DNA of 64,000 bases from Closterium sp. NIES-65 (GCA_948144175.1 CANXME010002568.1:1859001-1923000); one strand, 5' to 3'. Positions 23,957 to 32,956 are shown, numbered from the stretch's first letter. A program made the numbers and translations. Notes: generated by a model from the sequence alone, not told the origin.

Positions 23957-24314
23957 TGTTAAAGATACAAACATATGATAATACAAATGTTGTTAGATTT
24001 TACTGTAGTGTTCCTTTATAAGATTCCAAGTCCTCCAATAATTGTACAATTATTGGAGGGCCAGAATTACTGGGGTCTAGAATTATTGGAGGGTAAGAAT
24101 TATTGGCGGGTAGAATTATTGGTGTGGCATTATTGGTGTGGATAGGGCCCTCCTCAGGGGGTTAGCTGCTGACATAAATACCCTGCTCTGTCATTCCAGT
24201 GTATCAATCAATTCCATTATTCTCATTCTGCTTTCAACCATTCAGTGCAGGCCTTCCAGCCTTGCTCTTTCTACAATCTAGCTTCCGCAACGCCAGCATC
24301 ATGCAGTTCTAGCA
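23957..24314 (+). repeat. Copia-3 3' LTR (358 bp)
   Basis: Starts TGTTAAAGATACAAAC and ends CAGTTCTAGCA; it matches the 5' LTR throughout with scattered substitutions and small indels. The duplicated target site CCTTC follows at 24315-24319. Confidence 0.92.
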
Positions 24315-24432
24315 CCTTCCTCGCAGTCCCCCTCCGTATGATGTGGAGTTGTCTCGATACGGAGGTGTGTCGGTCGCAACGCATCCTCACAACGTTCCTT
24401 TTTTTACCAGTCAAGTGTGTTCTGTGTCCAAC
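24259..24432 (+). repeat. direct repeat copy 1: Copia-3 LTR end plus flank
   Basis: The last about 55 bp of the Copia-3 3' LTR and about 120 bp of flank (CTCCGTATGATGTGGAGTTG and following) recur at 24660-24832, about 401 bp downstream, with scattered substitutions. The repeat therefore crosses the element boundary. Confidence 0.75.
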
Positions 24433-24659
24433 CTTGATGCATGTGAATAATATATAATTCTATATATTGTTCTATAAGTGCCTGTAGTGTAGAATACTGT
24501 AGTCATATAGCTTTCTGTTTGGTGGTGCACCTTTCTTAATTCTTTCCTATTTGTACTGCTCGTTCTATAGTGAACAACACTCTTTGGCCAAACTCTCTCG
24601 ACATTGCAGCTTCACCCCAAAACCGTAGTCTTGAGTTATCTTAGGCTTCTAACACTCTA
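24433..24659. other. AT-rich spacer between the two direct repeats
   Basis: No gene or element recognised. It separates the two copies of the LTR-end/flank repeat. Confidence 0.5.
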
Positions 24660-24832
24660 GCCTTGCTCTTTCTACAATCTAGCTTCCGCAACGCCGGCAT
24701 CATGCCGCTCTAGCACCATCCTCGCTGTCCCACTCCGTATGATGTGGAGTTGTCTCAATACGGAGGTGTGTCAGTCGCAATGCATCCTCGCGACATTCCT
24801 CTTTTTACCAGTCAAGTGTGTTCTGTGTCAAA
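24660..24832 (+). repeat. direct repeat copy 2: LTR end plus flank
   Basis: Second copy of 24259-24432. It again contains an LTR-terminal CTCTAGCA followed by CCATC rather than CCTTC and the same flank. The Copia-5 5' LTR (24826) begins at its right end. Confidence 0.72.
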
Positions 24833-24954
24833 CTATATATATGCTATGGTATAATGGGTAGGCTACAGTGGGGTAGCCAACATGGGGTACAACCCCTTTA
24901 GGTTTTGTACTTGTCTCAATAGTTTACACAATTCCTGCTTGTTAATTCTTAACA
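24826..24954 (+). repeat. Copia-5 5' LTR (129 bp)
   Basis: Starts TGTCAAACTATATATATGC and ends AATTCTTAACA, with TGGTTTCAGAGC (one mismatch to the usual site) at 24955. It shares the GTAGGCTACAGTGGGGTAGCC core with the other short Copia LTRs. Confidence 0.85.
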
Positions 24955-25019
24955 TGGTTTCAGAGCAGTAGGTCCGTAGGACATTTTTTTTTTTCGGGCC
25001 CACCATTACCTAGTGATCG

Positions 25020-25570
25020 ACTACGGTTACCCCGTTACCCCACGCCCTGCCCTGCGCTGCGCTGTCGGCGCGCGCCCTGCCCTGCTCTGCGCGTGCCAGC
25101 GCCCTGCCTTGCGCCAGCGTCCTGCCCTGCGCCAGTGCCCTGCCCTGCGCCAGCGCCCTGCTCTGCGCCAGCGCCCTGCCCTGCGTCCTGCTGCAGCCCG
25201 CGCCCTACGATAGCTGCACGTCGCGCCCTGCTGCCCTGCGCGTCGCGCCCTACGGCAGCCTACGCGTCGCGCCCTATGGCACCCTACACATTGCGCTCTG
25301 CTGCCCCGCGCGTCGCGCTCTACGGCAGCCCGCGCGTCGCGCGCTGCTGCCCTGCGCGTCGTGCTCTGCTGCCCCGCGCGTCGCGCCCTACGGCAGCCCG
25401 CGCGTCACGCGCTGCTGCCCCGCGCGTTGCGCTTTGCTGCAGCCCGCGCGTCGTGCCCTGCTGCCCTGCGCGTTGCGCCCTGCTGCAGCCAGCGCTGCGT
25501 GCCCTGCTGCCCTCCACAGCGCGCGCCCTGCTGCCCGTGCTGCCCAGGCCGAGCCGCGCCACCCGACACG
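25020..25570 (+). repeat. leader repeats of Copia-5
   Basis: Repeats of CCCTGCGCCAGCG (25090-25200) followed by repeats around GCGCGTCGCGCCCTGCTGCC (25200-25520). This is the same position as the GC-rich leaders of the other family members but a different unit. Confidence 0.78.
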
Positions 25571-25748
25571 ATCCGCCCTTCTGCTCGTGCTACTGCTGCT
25601 GTTGGTAGAGGTGCTGCTAGGGGTGTTGGATGTGCTGCAACCTAGCCTCACGAGCCGCTTTGCTGTTCGTCTTACTGCTGCTGCTACTCGTACTACTGCC
25701 TTTACTCCGTACTGCCCTAGAGGCCGCGCTCCTCCTAGCTTGCCCGCC

Positions 25749-26740
25749 ATGACTTCACTTTGTAGTCGCGGTGGGAGTGGTGATGGCGGTGGTGGCAGTA
25801 GTGGGAGTCGTAGCGGCCGTAGTAGCAGTCACTGTGGAGCTGTGTGGTGTGGAGTCTCTGGCGGTGGCCAGATGCAGCTACGGCGGCGTCCGACCCTTAC
25901 GCCCCAGCAGCTTCGTGAGTGGCTTTACCAGCGTGGGACGTCTCCGAGTCCTGGTCGTTGTCCGTACGTCATTTGCGTAGGCCGTCGAGCTGGTCAGACC
26001 TGTGGGACACCTGGTCACGCATAGTCCCGCTGCTTTGCCTACTTGAGTGACACCTGGCACGCAGAGTTTGGCGACGAGGCTGAGACCCCCCACTCGCTTG
26101 AGCTACTTAGGTCGGGCGTTGATGTCTTTGCTTTAGAGTATGACGCCATCCTTACTGTTATATCTGCTTTGCGTGGTGGTGCTGAGAGTGACTGTTACTT
26201 GTGTGTGCAGTACGACCCCGATATAGAGGTTGCTGCTCTAGGTGCTAGTGAGGCTGCTTCCTTAGGTGCTGGTAAGTCTGCTCTCTCAGGTACTGCGCCT
26301 TCTGAGGCCTTGTACACCTTCACGCTTGACTCAGGTGCTTCCCGCTGCTTCTTCCGTGACAGTACCGCACTCACACCACTCCTTGCACCTTCACACCACT
26401 CAGTCTCTTTGGCTGAGCCCTTAGAAGGCCCAGTTCTTGCACGGTCCACCACTGTGCTTGCGTGCCCGGCGGTTCCGTCTGGCTCACTGTCAGGTCTCCA
26501 CCTTCCCTCGTTCTCGACGAACTTGGTGAGCAGCGCCGTCCTCCAGGATCATTGGGTTGACACCTTTACCCCTGGAGGACAACGTGTGGCGATCTGTACG
26601 TGCTCCAGGAATGGCCGTCACCTGGCCACGTTCACCCGTCGGCCAGGGTCGAGTCTTTACGCACTGACGACTGTGTCTCCTCAGGTAGCTGCTGTCGGTC
26701 AGGTGTTCGCGTCAGGTCTAGTAGCCTCCCCCTGAGAGTG
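25749..26740 (+). pseudogene. Copia-5 zinc-motif and protease region
   Basis: Gly/Ser-rich start, then LTPQQLREWLYQR, a C-X13-C-X4-H-X4-C motif with a stop codon inside it (near 26022), FALEYDAILTVI and the protease FTLDSGASRCFFRDSTAL (about 26316-26370, D-S-G-A intact). The frame closes at 26735. The N-terminal capsid domain of Copia-7 is absent. Confidence 0.8.
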
Positions 26741-27303
26741 TCGTTCCCTGTCGCACCAGACTCTTCTCTGGCACCACCGCCTGGGTCACCCCTGTGGCAT
26801 GCACCGTCGCCTCCTTATGTCTGGTCTTCCCAGGTCTCTCCCTCCCCTCCCTGCCTCGCCTGCACTGCCCTGCCTTCCTTGCGTCGAGGGGCGGCAGCGC
26901 GCCGCTCCTCACTCCTCTTTTCCCCCGACAGAGGCTCCTCTGCAGACCCTCCACCTGGATGTGTGGAGCCCAGCCCGCGTTCGTGGACAGGGCGGTGAGC
27001 GGTACTTTCTGCTGGTTGTCGACGATTACTCGCGGTACACCATGGTCTTCCCCTTGCGCACCAAGGTTGAGGTCCCTGCTGTCCTGATCCCTTGGATCCG
27101 AGCAGTTCATCTCCGACTCTGCCGCAGGTTCCGCCAGGACCTTCTTGTCCGGCGTCTGCACTCTGATAGAGGTGGTGAGTTCACCTCCGACCTCTTGCGG
27201 GCCTTCTGTCAGGTGGAGGGCATCGAGCAGTCGTTCACGCTTCCGGGCTCACCGCAGCAAAATGGAGTTTCTGAGCGCTGCATTGGCTTAGTCATAGAGG
27301 TCG
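26741..27303 (+). pseudogene. Copia-5 integrase, part before the TRIM array
   Basis: SHQTLLWHHRLGHP and CLPCVEGRQ (zinc domain), LHLDVWSPARVRG, VVDDYSRYTMVFPL, LHSDRGGEFTS and SPQQNGVSERCIG. Coding stops at the TRIM insertion after about IGLVIEV; the frame resumes at 28358. Confidence 0.85.
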
Positions 27304-27445
27304 TGTCAGTAGATCTGCACTATGGATGCCCGATTGATCCTACGGGGGGTTACAGGCGCGTTTGCCTGGGGGGTTATGGGCGCACTCTGACCCGCTACTT
27401 AACAAGCCCTTGTATCCCAATGGTCTAGTGGTTGGGATTCTGACA
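27304..27445 (+). repeat. TRIM-1 LTR 1 (142 bp)
   Basis: TGTCAGTAGATCTGC...GATTCTGACA, followed by primer-binding site TGGTATCAGAGC at 27446. Confidence 0.92.
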
Positions 27446-27486
27446 TGGTATCAGAGCGGTCTCGGGTTCGATTCCCGGTGTATGCA
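27415..27486 (+). other. tRNA-Glu/Gln-like sequence across LTR 1 / internal boundary
   Basis: TCCCAA, then TGGTCTAGTGG (27421-27431, fits the A box TRGYNNANNNG), TTGGGATTC, the LTR end and primer-binding site, then GGTTCGATTCC (27465-27475, exact B box) inside a well-paired T arm (TCGGG/CCCGG). A-to-B spacing is 33 nt, normal for tRNA genes. The 5' half matches the form of tRNA-Glu or tRNA-Gln. The anticodon-arm position is occupied by the LTR/primer-binding-site junction and the acceptor ends do not pair, so it is not a functional tRNA gene. Confidence 0.75.
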
Positions 27487-27538
27487 CATGTAGGCCGTTG
27501 CCGCTGTGCTTAGTCCTGGGCCTCCCAGTGTGGGGGGG

Positions 27539-27680
27539 TGTCAGTAGATCTGCACTGTGGATGCCCGATTGATCCTACGGGGGGTTACAGGCGCGTTTGC
27601 CTGGGGGGTTATGGGCGCACTCTGACCCGCTACTTACCAAGCCCTTCTATCCCAATGGTCTAGTGACTGGGATTCTGACA
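27539..27680 (+). repeat. TRIM-1 LTR 2 (142 bp)
   Basis: Same limits as LTR 1; the following primer-binding site is mutated to TGGTGTTAGAGT. Confidence 0.92.
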
Positions 27681-27721
27681 TGGTGTTAGAGTGGTCTCGG
27701 GTTCGAATCCCGGTGTATGCA
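27650..27721 (+). other. tRNA-like sequence, unit 2
   Basis: A box TGGTCTAGTGA (27656-27666, last base changed), B box GGTTCGAATCC (27700-27710). Same arrangement as unit 1. Confidence 0.72.
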
Positions 27722-27773
27722 CATGTAGGCTGTTGCCGCTGTGCTCAGTTCTGGGCCTCCCAGTGTGGGGGGT

Positions 27774-27915
27774 TGTCAGTAGATCTGCACTATGGATGCC
27801 CGATTGATCCTACGGGGGGTTACATGCGCGTTTGCCTGGGGGGTTATGGGCGCACTCTGACCCGCTACTTAACAAGCCCTTTTATCCCAATGGTCTAGTG
27901 GTTGGGATTCTGACA
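27774..27915 (+). repeat. TRIM-1 LTR 3 (142 bp)
   Basis: Same limits as LTR 1; the internal region after it has a 3-bp insert (GAA) and a deletion, leaving 69 bp. Confidence 0.92.
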
Positions 27916-27959
27916 TGGTATCAGAGCGAAGGTCTCGGGTTCGAATCCCGGTGTATGCA
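27885..27959 (+). other. tRNA-like sequence, unit 3
   Basis: A box TGGTCTAGTGG (27891-27901), B box GGTTCGAATCC (27938-27948); 3 nt longer between the boxes. Confidence 0.72.
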
Positions 27960-27984
27960 CTTCGGGCATCCCAGTGCGGGGGGG

Positions 27985-28122
27985 TGTCAGAGGTCCACTG
28001 GTGATCCCCGATTGATCCTAGGGAAGGGTTACAGGCACGTTGGCCTGGGGGGTTATGGGCGCACTGACCCGCTACTTAACAAGCCCTTTTATCCCAGTGG
28101 TCTAGTGGCTGGGATTCTGACA
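27985..28122 (+). repeat. TRIM-1 LTR 4 (138 bp), most diverged
   Basis: TGTCAGAGGTCCACTGG...GATTCTGACA. It differs at many positions in its first 60 bp from the other four LTRs. Confidence 0.9.
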
Positions 28123-28163
28123 TGGTATCAGAGCGGTCTCGGGTTCGATTCCCGGTGTATGCA
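28092..28163 (+). other. tRNA-like sequence, unit 4
   Basis: A box TGGTCTAGTGG (28098-28108), B box GGTTCGATTCC (28142-28152). Confidence 0.72.
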
Positions 28164-28215
28164 CATGTAGGCTGTTGCCGCTGTGCTTAGTCCTGGGCCT
28201 CCCAGTGTGGGGGGG

Positions 28216-28357
28216 TGTCAGTAGATCTGCACTGTGGATGCCCGATTGATCCTACGGGGGGTTACAGGCGCGTTTGCCTGGGGGGTTATGGGCGCACTCT
28301 GACCCGCTACTAAACAAGCCCTTTTATCCCAATGGTCTAGTGGTTGGGATTCTGACA
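28216..28357 (+). repeat. TRIM-1 LTR 5 (142 bp)
   Basis: Differs from LTR 1 at three positions by my alignment. It is followed directly by the duplicated target GGTCG instead of a primer-binding site. Confidence 0.92.
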
Positions 28358-29196
28358 GGTCGCTCGTACCTCCTTCATCCATGCGGCGGCTCCCCATTTT
28401 CTGTTGTCGTTTGCGGTCCGGTACATGGCGCAGCAGCTCAACCTCTGGCCCCGTGTCTCCTTGCCGGAGACCTCGCCCACACTGCGTTGGACGGAGGAGG
28501 TTGGCGATGCGTCGCGTTTCTGGGTCTGGGGTGCTCGTGCCTTTGTCCGCGATACGTCCGCGGACAAGCTCTCCTCTGCACCATTCCCTGTGTCTTCCTT
28601 GGCTTTGTCCCTGACGCGCCTGGCTGGCAGTTTTACCACCCCACCTCGCACCGTGTCTTCCCCTCTCAGGACGTCACCTTTGACGAGTCGGTTCCTTTCT
28701 ACCGTCTCTTCCCCTACCGCACTGCCCCTCTCCCTCCCCCGCCGCTTTTCCTCGCTCCAAGTCCCTCTCCAGTAGACCCCCTCCCTCCTCAGGGTCCTGC
28801 TCCTCCAGGTGTGTCTCAGGTAGACCCGCCCCCCATGGCTGAGCCTGTAGAGGTCACTAGCGGCTCAGGTGCTGCTGCGGGAGGTGCTGCTGGGGGTGCT
28901 GCGTCTGGGGGTGCTGAGCCTGTGCGTAAGGTGCTGGGGAGTGAAGAGCCTGGGGGTGTTGAGCCTACAGCTGCGGAGTCTGGGGATGCTGAGCCGAAGG
29001 GTGCCGGGTTGGGGGGTGCTGAGTCTGCTGGCGTTCCTCTGGGTCTCGTTTCACGACGCGGGCCTGTCTCACCACAGCAGGCACGAGATTGGCTTGCGTC
29101 GCGTACCCGCCTGAGGAGTTGTGCTGCTCGAGCTGCTTGTCGTGGAGGCGCTGGGAGTGCTGGTGTCTCTGGTCCTGGAGGTGCTCGTACTGGAGG
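28358..29196 (+). pseudogene. Copia-5 integrase, part after the TRIM array, and linker start
   Basis: Continues the integrase (FMRRLPIF-type frames and HFLLSFAVRYMAQQLNLWPRVSLPETSPTL in the coding frame), the SH3-like GWQFYHPTSHRVFPSQDVTFDESVPFYRLFPYRTAPLPPP and the start of the Gly/Ala-rich linker (GAEP repeats). It has a frameshift near 28580. It is interrupted at 29197 by a solo LTR. Confidence 0.8.
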
Positions 29197-29550
29197 TGTG
29201 AGAGTACAACGGCTTATGCCAGCTATGCTTGCTTGCCTTTACTTTATCATGCGATTTCTAGCATAGGATACTTATATGCATGCATGAATTGCTTGATATC
29301 CTAGGCTAGGTGCTTTCCTATATTTTATTATAGTTATAGCACCGAGCTAGGTTGCGTGCACCGAATTCTGGCTTTTCGGTTGCCACCAAATTGCCTTCTA
29401 CCGAATTCGGTAGGGATCTGTTCGGGACGCTTCGCGACCCGCGGAACCTTCGCGTAACACCTGGTTACGGGGCCTTGTGTCGAGCCTATATATAGCCTCG
29501 TGTTGTACCCAGGTGATTCATTCAATTCAATTCAATTCACATTCTCTTTA
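29197..29550 (+). repeat. solo LTR of the Gypsy-1 LTR family
   Basis: TGTGAGAGTACAACGGCTTATGCC... matches the reverse complement of the Gypsy-1 5' LTR (61708-62095) over most of its length, including the CACCGAATTCTGGCTTTTCGG block and the TTCAATTCAATTCAATTC stretch. It lacks the last about 35 bp of that LTR. Copia-5 linker sequence flanks both sides. A clean 5-bp duplication was not found (GGAGG on the left against AGAGG on the right at best), so the right end may be truncated. Confidence 0.8.
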
Positions 29551-30897
29551 GCTAGAGGTGCTGCTGCTCGAGGCGCTGGAGCTGGAGGTTCTGGAGCTGC
29601 TGGAGGCGCTGGAGCTGGAGGTGCTACTGCTGGAGTCACTGGGGCTGGAGGTGCTGCTGCTCGAGGCCCTGGGGCTGGAGGTTCTGGAGCTGCTGGAGGT
29701 GCTGGAGCTACTGGTACTGGTGGCACTACACTGCCGCGACTACTTTTCGCTCCGCCGTCACCGTCGTCTCTGCCACCGCCTGACTCTGTGCTTCGCCAGG
29801 TTCTTAGCCTCTCGTCTTCTACTGGCCTCCCGTTACAGCCCGGCGCACCACTGCCTACTCCTTCTCCTAACACTAAGCAGACAGACTTGCTTACAGAGCG
29901 TCGTGAGCCTGCGTCTCGTCTTGCCTCGCTTGTTCGCGCGCATCGCACTGGTAGTCGTGTTCCTTGTGAGCATTCGCCTCCTGTCCCTGGCACGCATGCT
30001 ATGGCACTCCGTCCTTCCTCTGTTCCACAGCGTGTTCCCCTACCGTCTCTTCCTGCGCCTTCTCTGCCTGACGTTCAGGACCCTGAGTCTGATCTGGTTC
30101 GTGCTGCTCACCCTACTGTCACGCGTCTGCTAGCCACTGTTGTCACTGGCCCGTCGTTTGAGTCTGCTGCTGCGTCTGCCTTAGTCTCTGAGCTTGTTGA
30201 TTTTGCTGTTGCCTGTCGTCTAGACTTAGCTGCTGGTCTTGTTGCTGTCTGAGTCTGTCTGTCCTCTGTTCGTCGGGGGTGAGTGTGCTCTTGGCACGGA
30301 CGTCCTTCAGGACAGGCAGGAGGACTTTGAGTGTCTTGCAACCGTTGCGCCTCATCTCGTGGCCATGCTGCTTGCCCCTGAGGGAGACCCGGATGCTCCA
30401 GACATCCCGACCCCACGCTCTTACGTTGAGGCGATTGCGGGTGAGTACTCCTCTTAGTGGCAGACAGCCATGGACGCAGAGATGGCATCCTGGAAGTCCA
30501 CAGGCACCTACGTCGACGCAGTTCCTCCTTCTGGGGCGAACGTAGTCAATGGCATGTGGATTTTTACAGTGCAGCGGCCGCCGGGTTCTCCGCCTGTCTT
30601 CAAGGCTCATTACGTTGCACAAGGCTTCAGTCAGCGACAGGGAGTTGACTTCTTCCAGACCTTCTCTCCCACCTTGAAGATGACCACTCTTCGGGTGCTG
30701 CTGCACGTTGCCGCTCAGCGTGACTACGAGCTTCACTCTTTGAGCTTCAGCACAGCGTTCTTACAGGGCAGTCTGCACGAGGAGATCTGGCTGCGCCGCC
30801 CACCTGGCTTCACTGGGTCGTTCCCTCCTGGTACCCAATGGAGCCTCCGCCGGCCAGTCTCAGGTCACCGTCAGGCGTCTCGTGAGTGGCACGACAC
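29551..30897 (+). pseudogene. Copia-5 linker end and RT N-part
   Basis: Gly/Ala-rich repeat linker (AAARGAGAGGSGAAGGAG), LLTERREPASRLASLVRAHR and PTVTRLLATVVTGPSFES, a frameshift/stop near 30250, then RT (MDAEMASWKSTGTYVDAVPP, SGMWIF-like NGMWIFTVQRPPGSPP, FSQRQGVDFFQTFSPTLKMTTL, FSTAFLQGSLHEEIWLRRPPGF). A TAG replaces Gln or Trp near 30457. Coding breaks at the 824-bp solo LTR. Confidence 0.82.
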
Positions 30898-31721
30898 TGT
30901 TGGTGCAACCCTACGGTTTGCACTCGACTTGTTGTCCGTGTGCGTGCATGCGTGTGTGCATGGAATGGAATGAGTGCATGAAAGAAATATATATTTCATG
31001 CTTATAATACTGTGTGAATGATGGGTCATGATGTCAAGTGTGTGTGTCAAGTCAAAAGCGAACTATCGCTAGTCGCGTGTAACATGGTCGTTTTGTGTGT
31101 CCCGCGTGGTTTCTATTTTGTCGTGCGCGGTTTCTATTTTGTCGCTTGTCGAACGTTCGGAGTGTCGCAGGTGTGTGCAAGAGAAACATCAATAACTCAA
31201 GGATGAGTTTGTGATGAAGAACCCGAGCCCTGGTGTCAACATTCAAGTAATCGCGAAGCCCGCGAAAAAAAGGGTACACCCCAAGATATTGAAGATAGTT
31301 ACATTACTTTGTGTAGTGTAACATTTCACTTGGTGTAGGCCCTAGTGAAGGGTAGTTTCGAGACCCTTCATGGTTGGGGACAGTGTGGCACTCTTCCACA
31401 TCACTGTACCTCGGCTCTTGGGGTTTGTAGGAGCTGGGAGTCATTCCCAACTCGCAACTCTCCCTATCTTGTGTTCTAAGACTATAGTGGCTGCCATAGT
31501 GCCGTTCGTTCAAACCGACGGTGTGTCGTCAATACTTGGTCAAATCGTGCAATCTAAATTGCCTAGTGTAGACAACAATAAGACGCTCCAGATCCAAGTT
31601 GAATCAAGTCATTTAAAGCTGTGACCAAAACGCTATGAACGTTTGAAGCCGCTGTGCAGAGATCCGACTGTGCACTCTATCTTTCGTTTTAGGCACATTG
31701 GAGCCTACTGTGACTATAACA
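30898..31721. repeat. 824-bp solo LTR in Copia-5
   Basis: Begins TGTTGGTGCAACC and ends GACTATAACA (TGTT...AACA), flanked by exact GACAC duplications (30893-30897 and 31722-31726). Removing it and one GACAC restores the RT sequence GAGTGGCACGACACACTGAGG seen intact in Copia-9. It contains no coding frame. A near-duplicate GGTTTCTATTTTGTCG occurs twice near 31108-31143. No partner element is in the window. Confidence 0.88.
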
Positions 31722-31726
31722 GACAC

Positions 31727-32807
31727 ACTGAGGACGACACTTGCGGCTCCTGGGTTTGCACCTTCCACTGCTGACCCGTCATTGTTTCTACGCACCGACA
31801 CTTCGTTGCCGCCATTCTACATCCTTATGTACGTCGACAACTTGGTCTTTGCCACTGCTGACACTGAGGCTCTCGCCCTTGTGAAGTCGGATCTGCAGAA
31901 GAGACACACGTGCACAGACCTGGGTGAGCTGCGCAGCTACCTTGGCCTGCAGATCACCCATGACACAGCACGCAGCACCATCACACTGACTCAGTCACAC
32001 ATGGTGCAGCAGGTCCTTCAGCGCTTTCGCTTCACCTGGACCTCGCCACAGCACACTCCTCTGGCTACAGGCCACTCGCTCTCAGCTCCACCTTCGGACG
32101 AGTCCGTAGAGCCGAGTGGCCCGTACCCAGAGCTAGTGGGCTGCCTCATGTACCTGATGACCTGCACTCGACCTGACCTTGCGTACCCTCTTGGCCTTCT
32201 GGCTCGCTACGTGGCTCCTGGTCGGCACCGAAAGGTGCACGTGGATGCTGCGAAGAGGGTACTGCGCTACTTGTGCAGTACATCGAGCATGGGGCTCATG
32301 CTTGGAGGGCGGAGCGCAGTTGTCCTCACTGGGCACTCAGACGCTTCTTAGGTTGACGACCAGGCTACGCAGCGGTCGTCACAGGGTTACACCTTCAGCC
32401 TTGGCTCTGGTTCAGTTTCTCGGCGTTCTACACGCTCGTCTTCTATTCTCAGCTCCAGTTGTGAGGCTGAGATCTACGCCACAGCCATGGCTGCACAGGA
32501 GTTACGCTGGATCACCTACCTGCTGACCGACTTGGGAGAGCGGCCTCGTTCTCCTCCAGTGCTGTATGGCGACAACAAGGCCGCCATTGCCTTGTGTCAG
32601 GAGCACAGACTGGAGCACAGAACGAAGCACATCGCTTTGCGTTATTTCCTTGCTCGAGAGTTGCAGCAGCGTGGTCAGCTTCGTGTCGCCCACATGCCCA
32701 CCCTGGCAAACATGGCGGATGTGTTCACCAAGGCCTTTCCGACTGGTGATCATCAGCGCTTCTGCACTACTCTAGGCCTGGTGCCTACGTTTCCTCAGTT
32801 GCTGTAG
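31727..32807 (+). pseudogene. Copia-5 RT C-part and RNase H
   Basis: LRTTLAAPGFAPSTADPSLFLRTDTSLPPFYILMYVDNLVFATAD: the catalytic YVDD reads YVDN, which should impair RT. It continues with HTCTDLGELRSYLGLQI, VGCLMYLMTCTRPDLAYPL and RNase H (TGHSDAS, then a TAG stop at 32349, CEAEIYATAMAAQELRW, LYGDNKAAIALC, HIALRYFLARELQQRGQLRVAH, ADVFTKAFP). It ends at 32807. Confidence 0.85.
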
Positions 32808-32956
32808 ACTTTGGTTGTACTGTGATCTATATATATATACCTGCATGTTTACTCTTACTAGGTAGCGATCACTATACTGTTGTTGTTGCATATATACCTC
32901 TGCCAGTCTGGGCGAGTAGTATTGCATGGATCTGGGCAGTGGGGCGGGTCAAGGCT

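Larger units (their letters stand above)
9239..24314 (+). mobile_element. Copia-3: decayed Copia retrotransposon, split by Copia-4
   Basis: Two direct LTRs (9239-9595 and 23957-24314) are flanked by the exact 5-bp duplication CCTTC (9234-9238 and 24315-24319). Between them are a primer-binding site, gag, protease, integrase, RT and RNase H in Copia order (PR-IN-RT-RH) and a polypurine tract. Copia-4 (16515-23532, with AAAAC duplicated) sits in the 3' non-coding region. The internal region without Copia-4 is about 7.3 kb. The polyprotein resembles the Osser/TNT1 group rather than the short-LTR family. Multiple stops, frameshifts and a lost protease Asp show it is dead. Confidence 0.92.
27304..28357 (+). 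mobile_element. TRIM-1 tandem array (five LTRs, four internal regions)
   Basis: Five direct LTRs of 142, 142, 142, 138 and 142 bp alternate with four internal regions of 93, 93, 69 and 93 bp. Each internal region begins at a primer-binding site (TGGTATCAGAGC in units 1, 3 and 4; mutated in unit 2) and ends in a G-run polypurine tract (GTGTGGGGGGG-like). There is no coding capacity. The array is flanked by the exact duplication GGTCG (27299-27303 and 28358-28362) and removing it restores the Copia-5 integrase sequence. The whole array thus behaves as one insertion; a basic single copy would be about 377 bp. Confidence 0.92.
24826..32880 (+). mobile_element. Copia-5: short-LTR Copia with three nested insertions, 3' truncated
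   Basis: 5' LTR (24826-24954), primer-binding site TGGTTTCAGAGC, GC-rich leader, zinc motif/protease, integrase, linker, RT and RNase H on the plus strand. No capsid domain was found between leader and protease. It is interrupted by a TRIM array (27304-28357), a Gypsy-type solo LTR (29197-29550) and an 824-bp solo LTR (30898-31721). RNase H ends at 32807, but no 3' LTR follows; the sequence passes into truncated Gypsy-1 between about 32880 and 32957. Confidence 0.88.

Noticed and set aside
27415-27486. Genuine tRNA gene
   Set aside because: A box, B box and T arm are good, but the acceptor ends do not pair and the anticodon arm is replaced by the LTR end and primer-binding site.
27304-28357. 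CRISPR-like or satellite appearance of the repeat block
   Set aside because: Unit length (about 235 bp), TG...CA ends, primer-binding sites, polypurine tracts and a 5-bp target duplication identify tandem LTR-element units in a eukaryotic context.
27304-28357. Retrozyme (hammerhead ribozyme in the LTR)
   Set aside because: No CTGANGA...GAAA hammerhead core could be found in the LTR or internal region on the plus strand.
29197-29550. This LTR as the missing 3' LTR of Gypsy-1
   Set aside because: It is in the opposite orientation to the Gypsy-1 5' LTR and has Copia-5 linker sequence on both sides, so it is a separate insertion.
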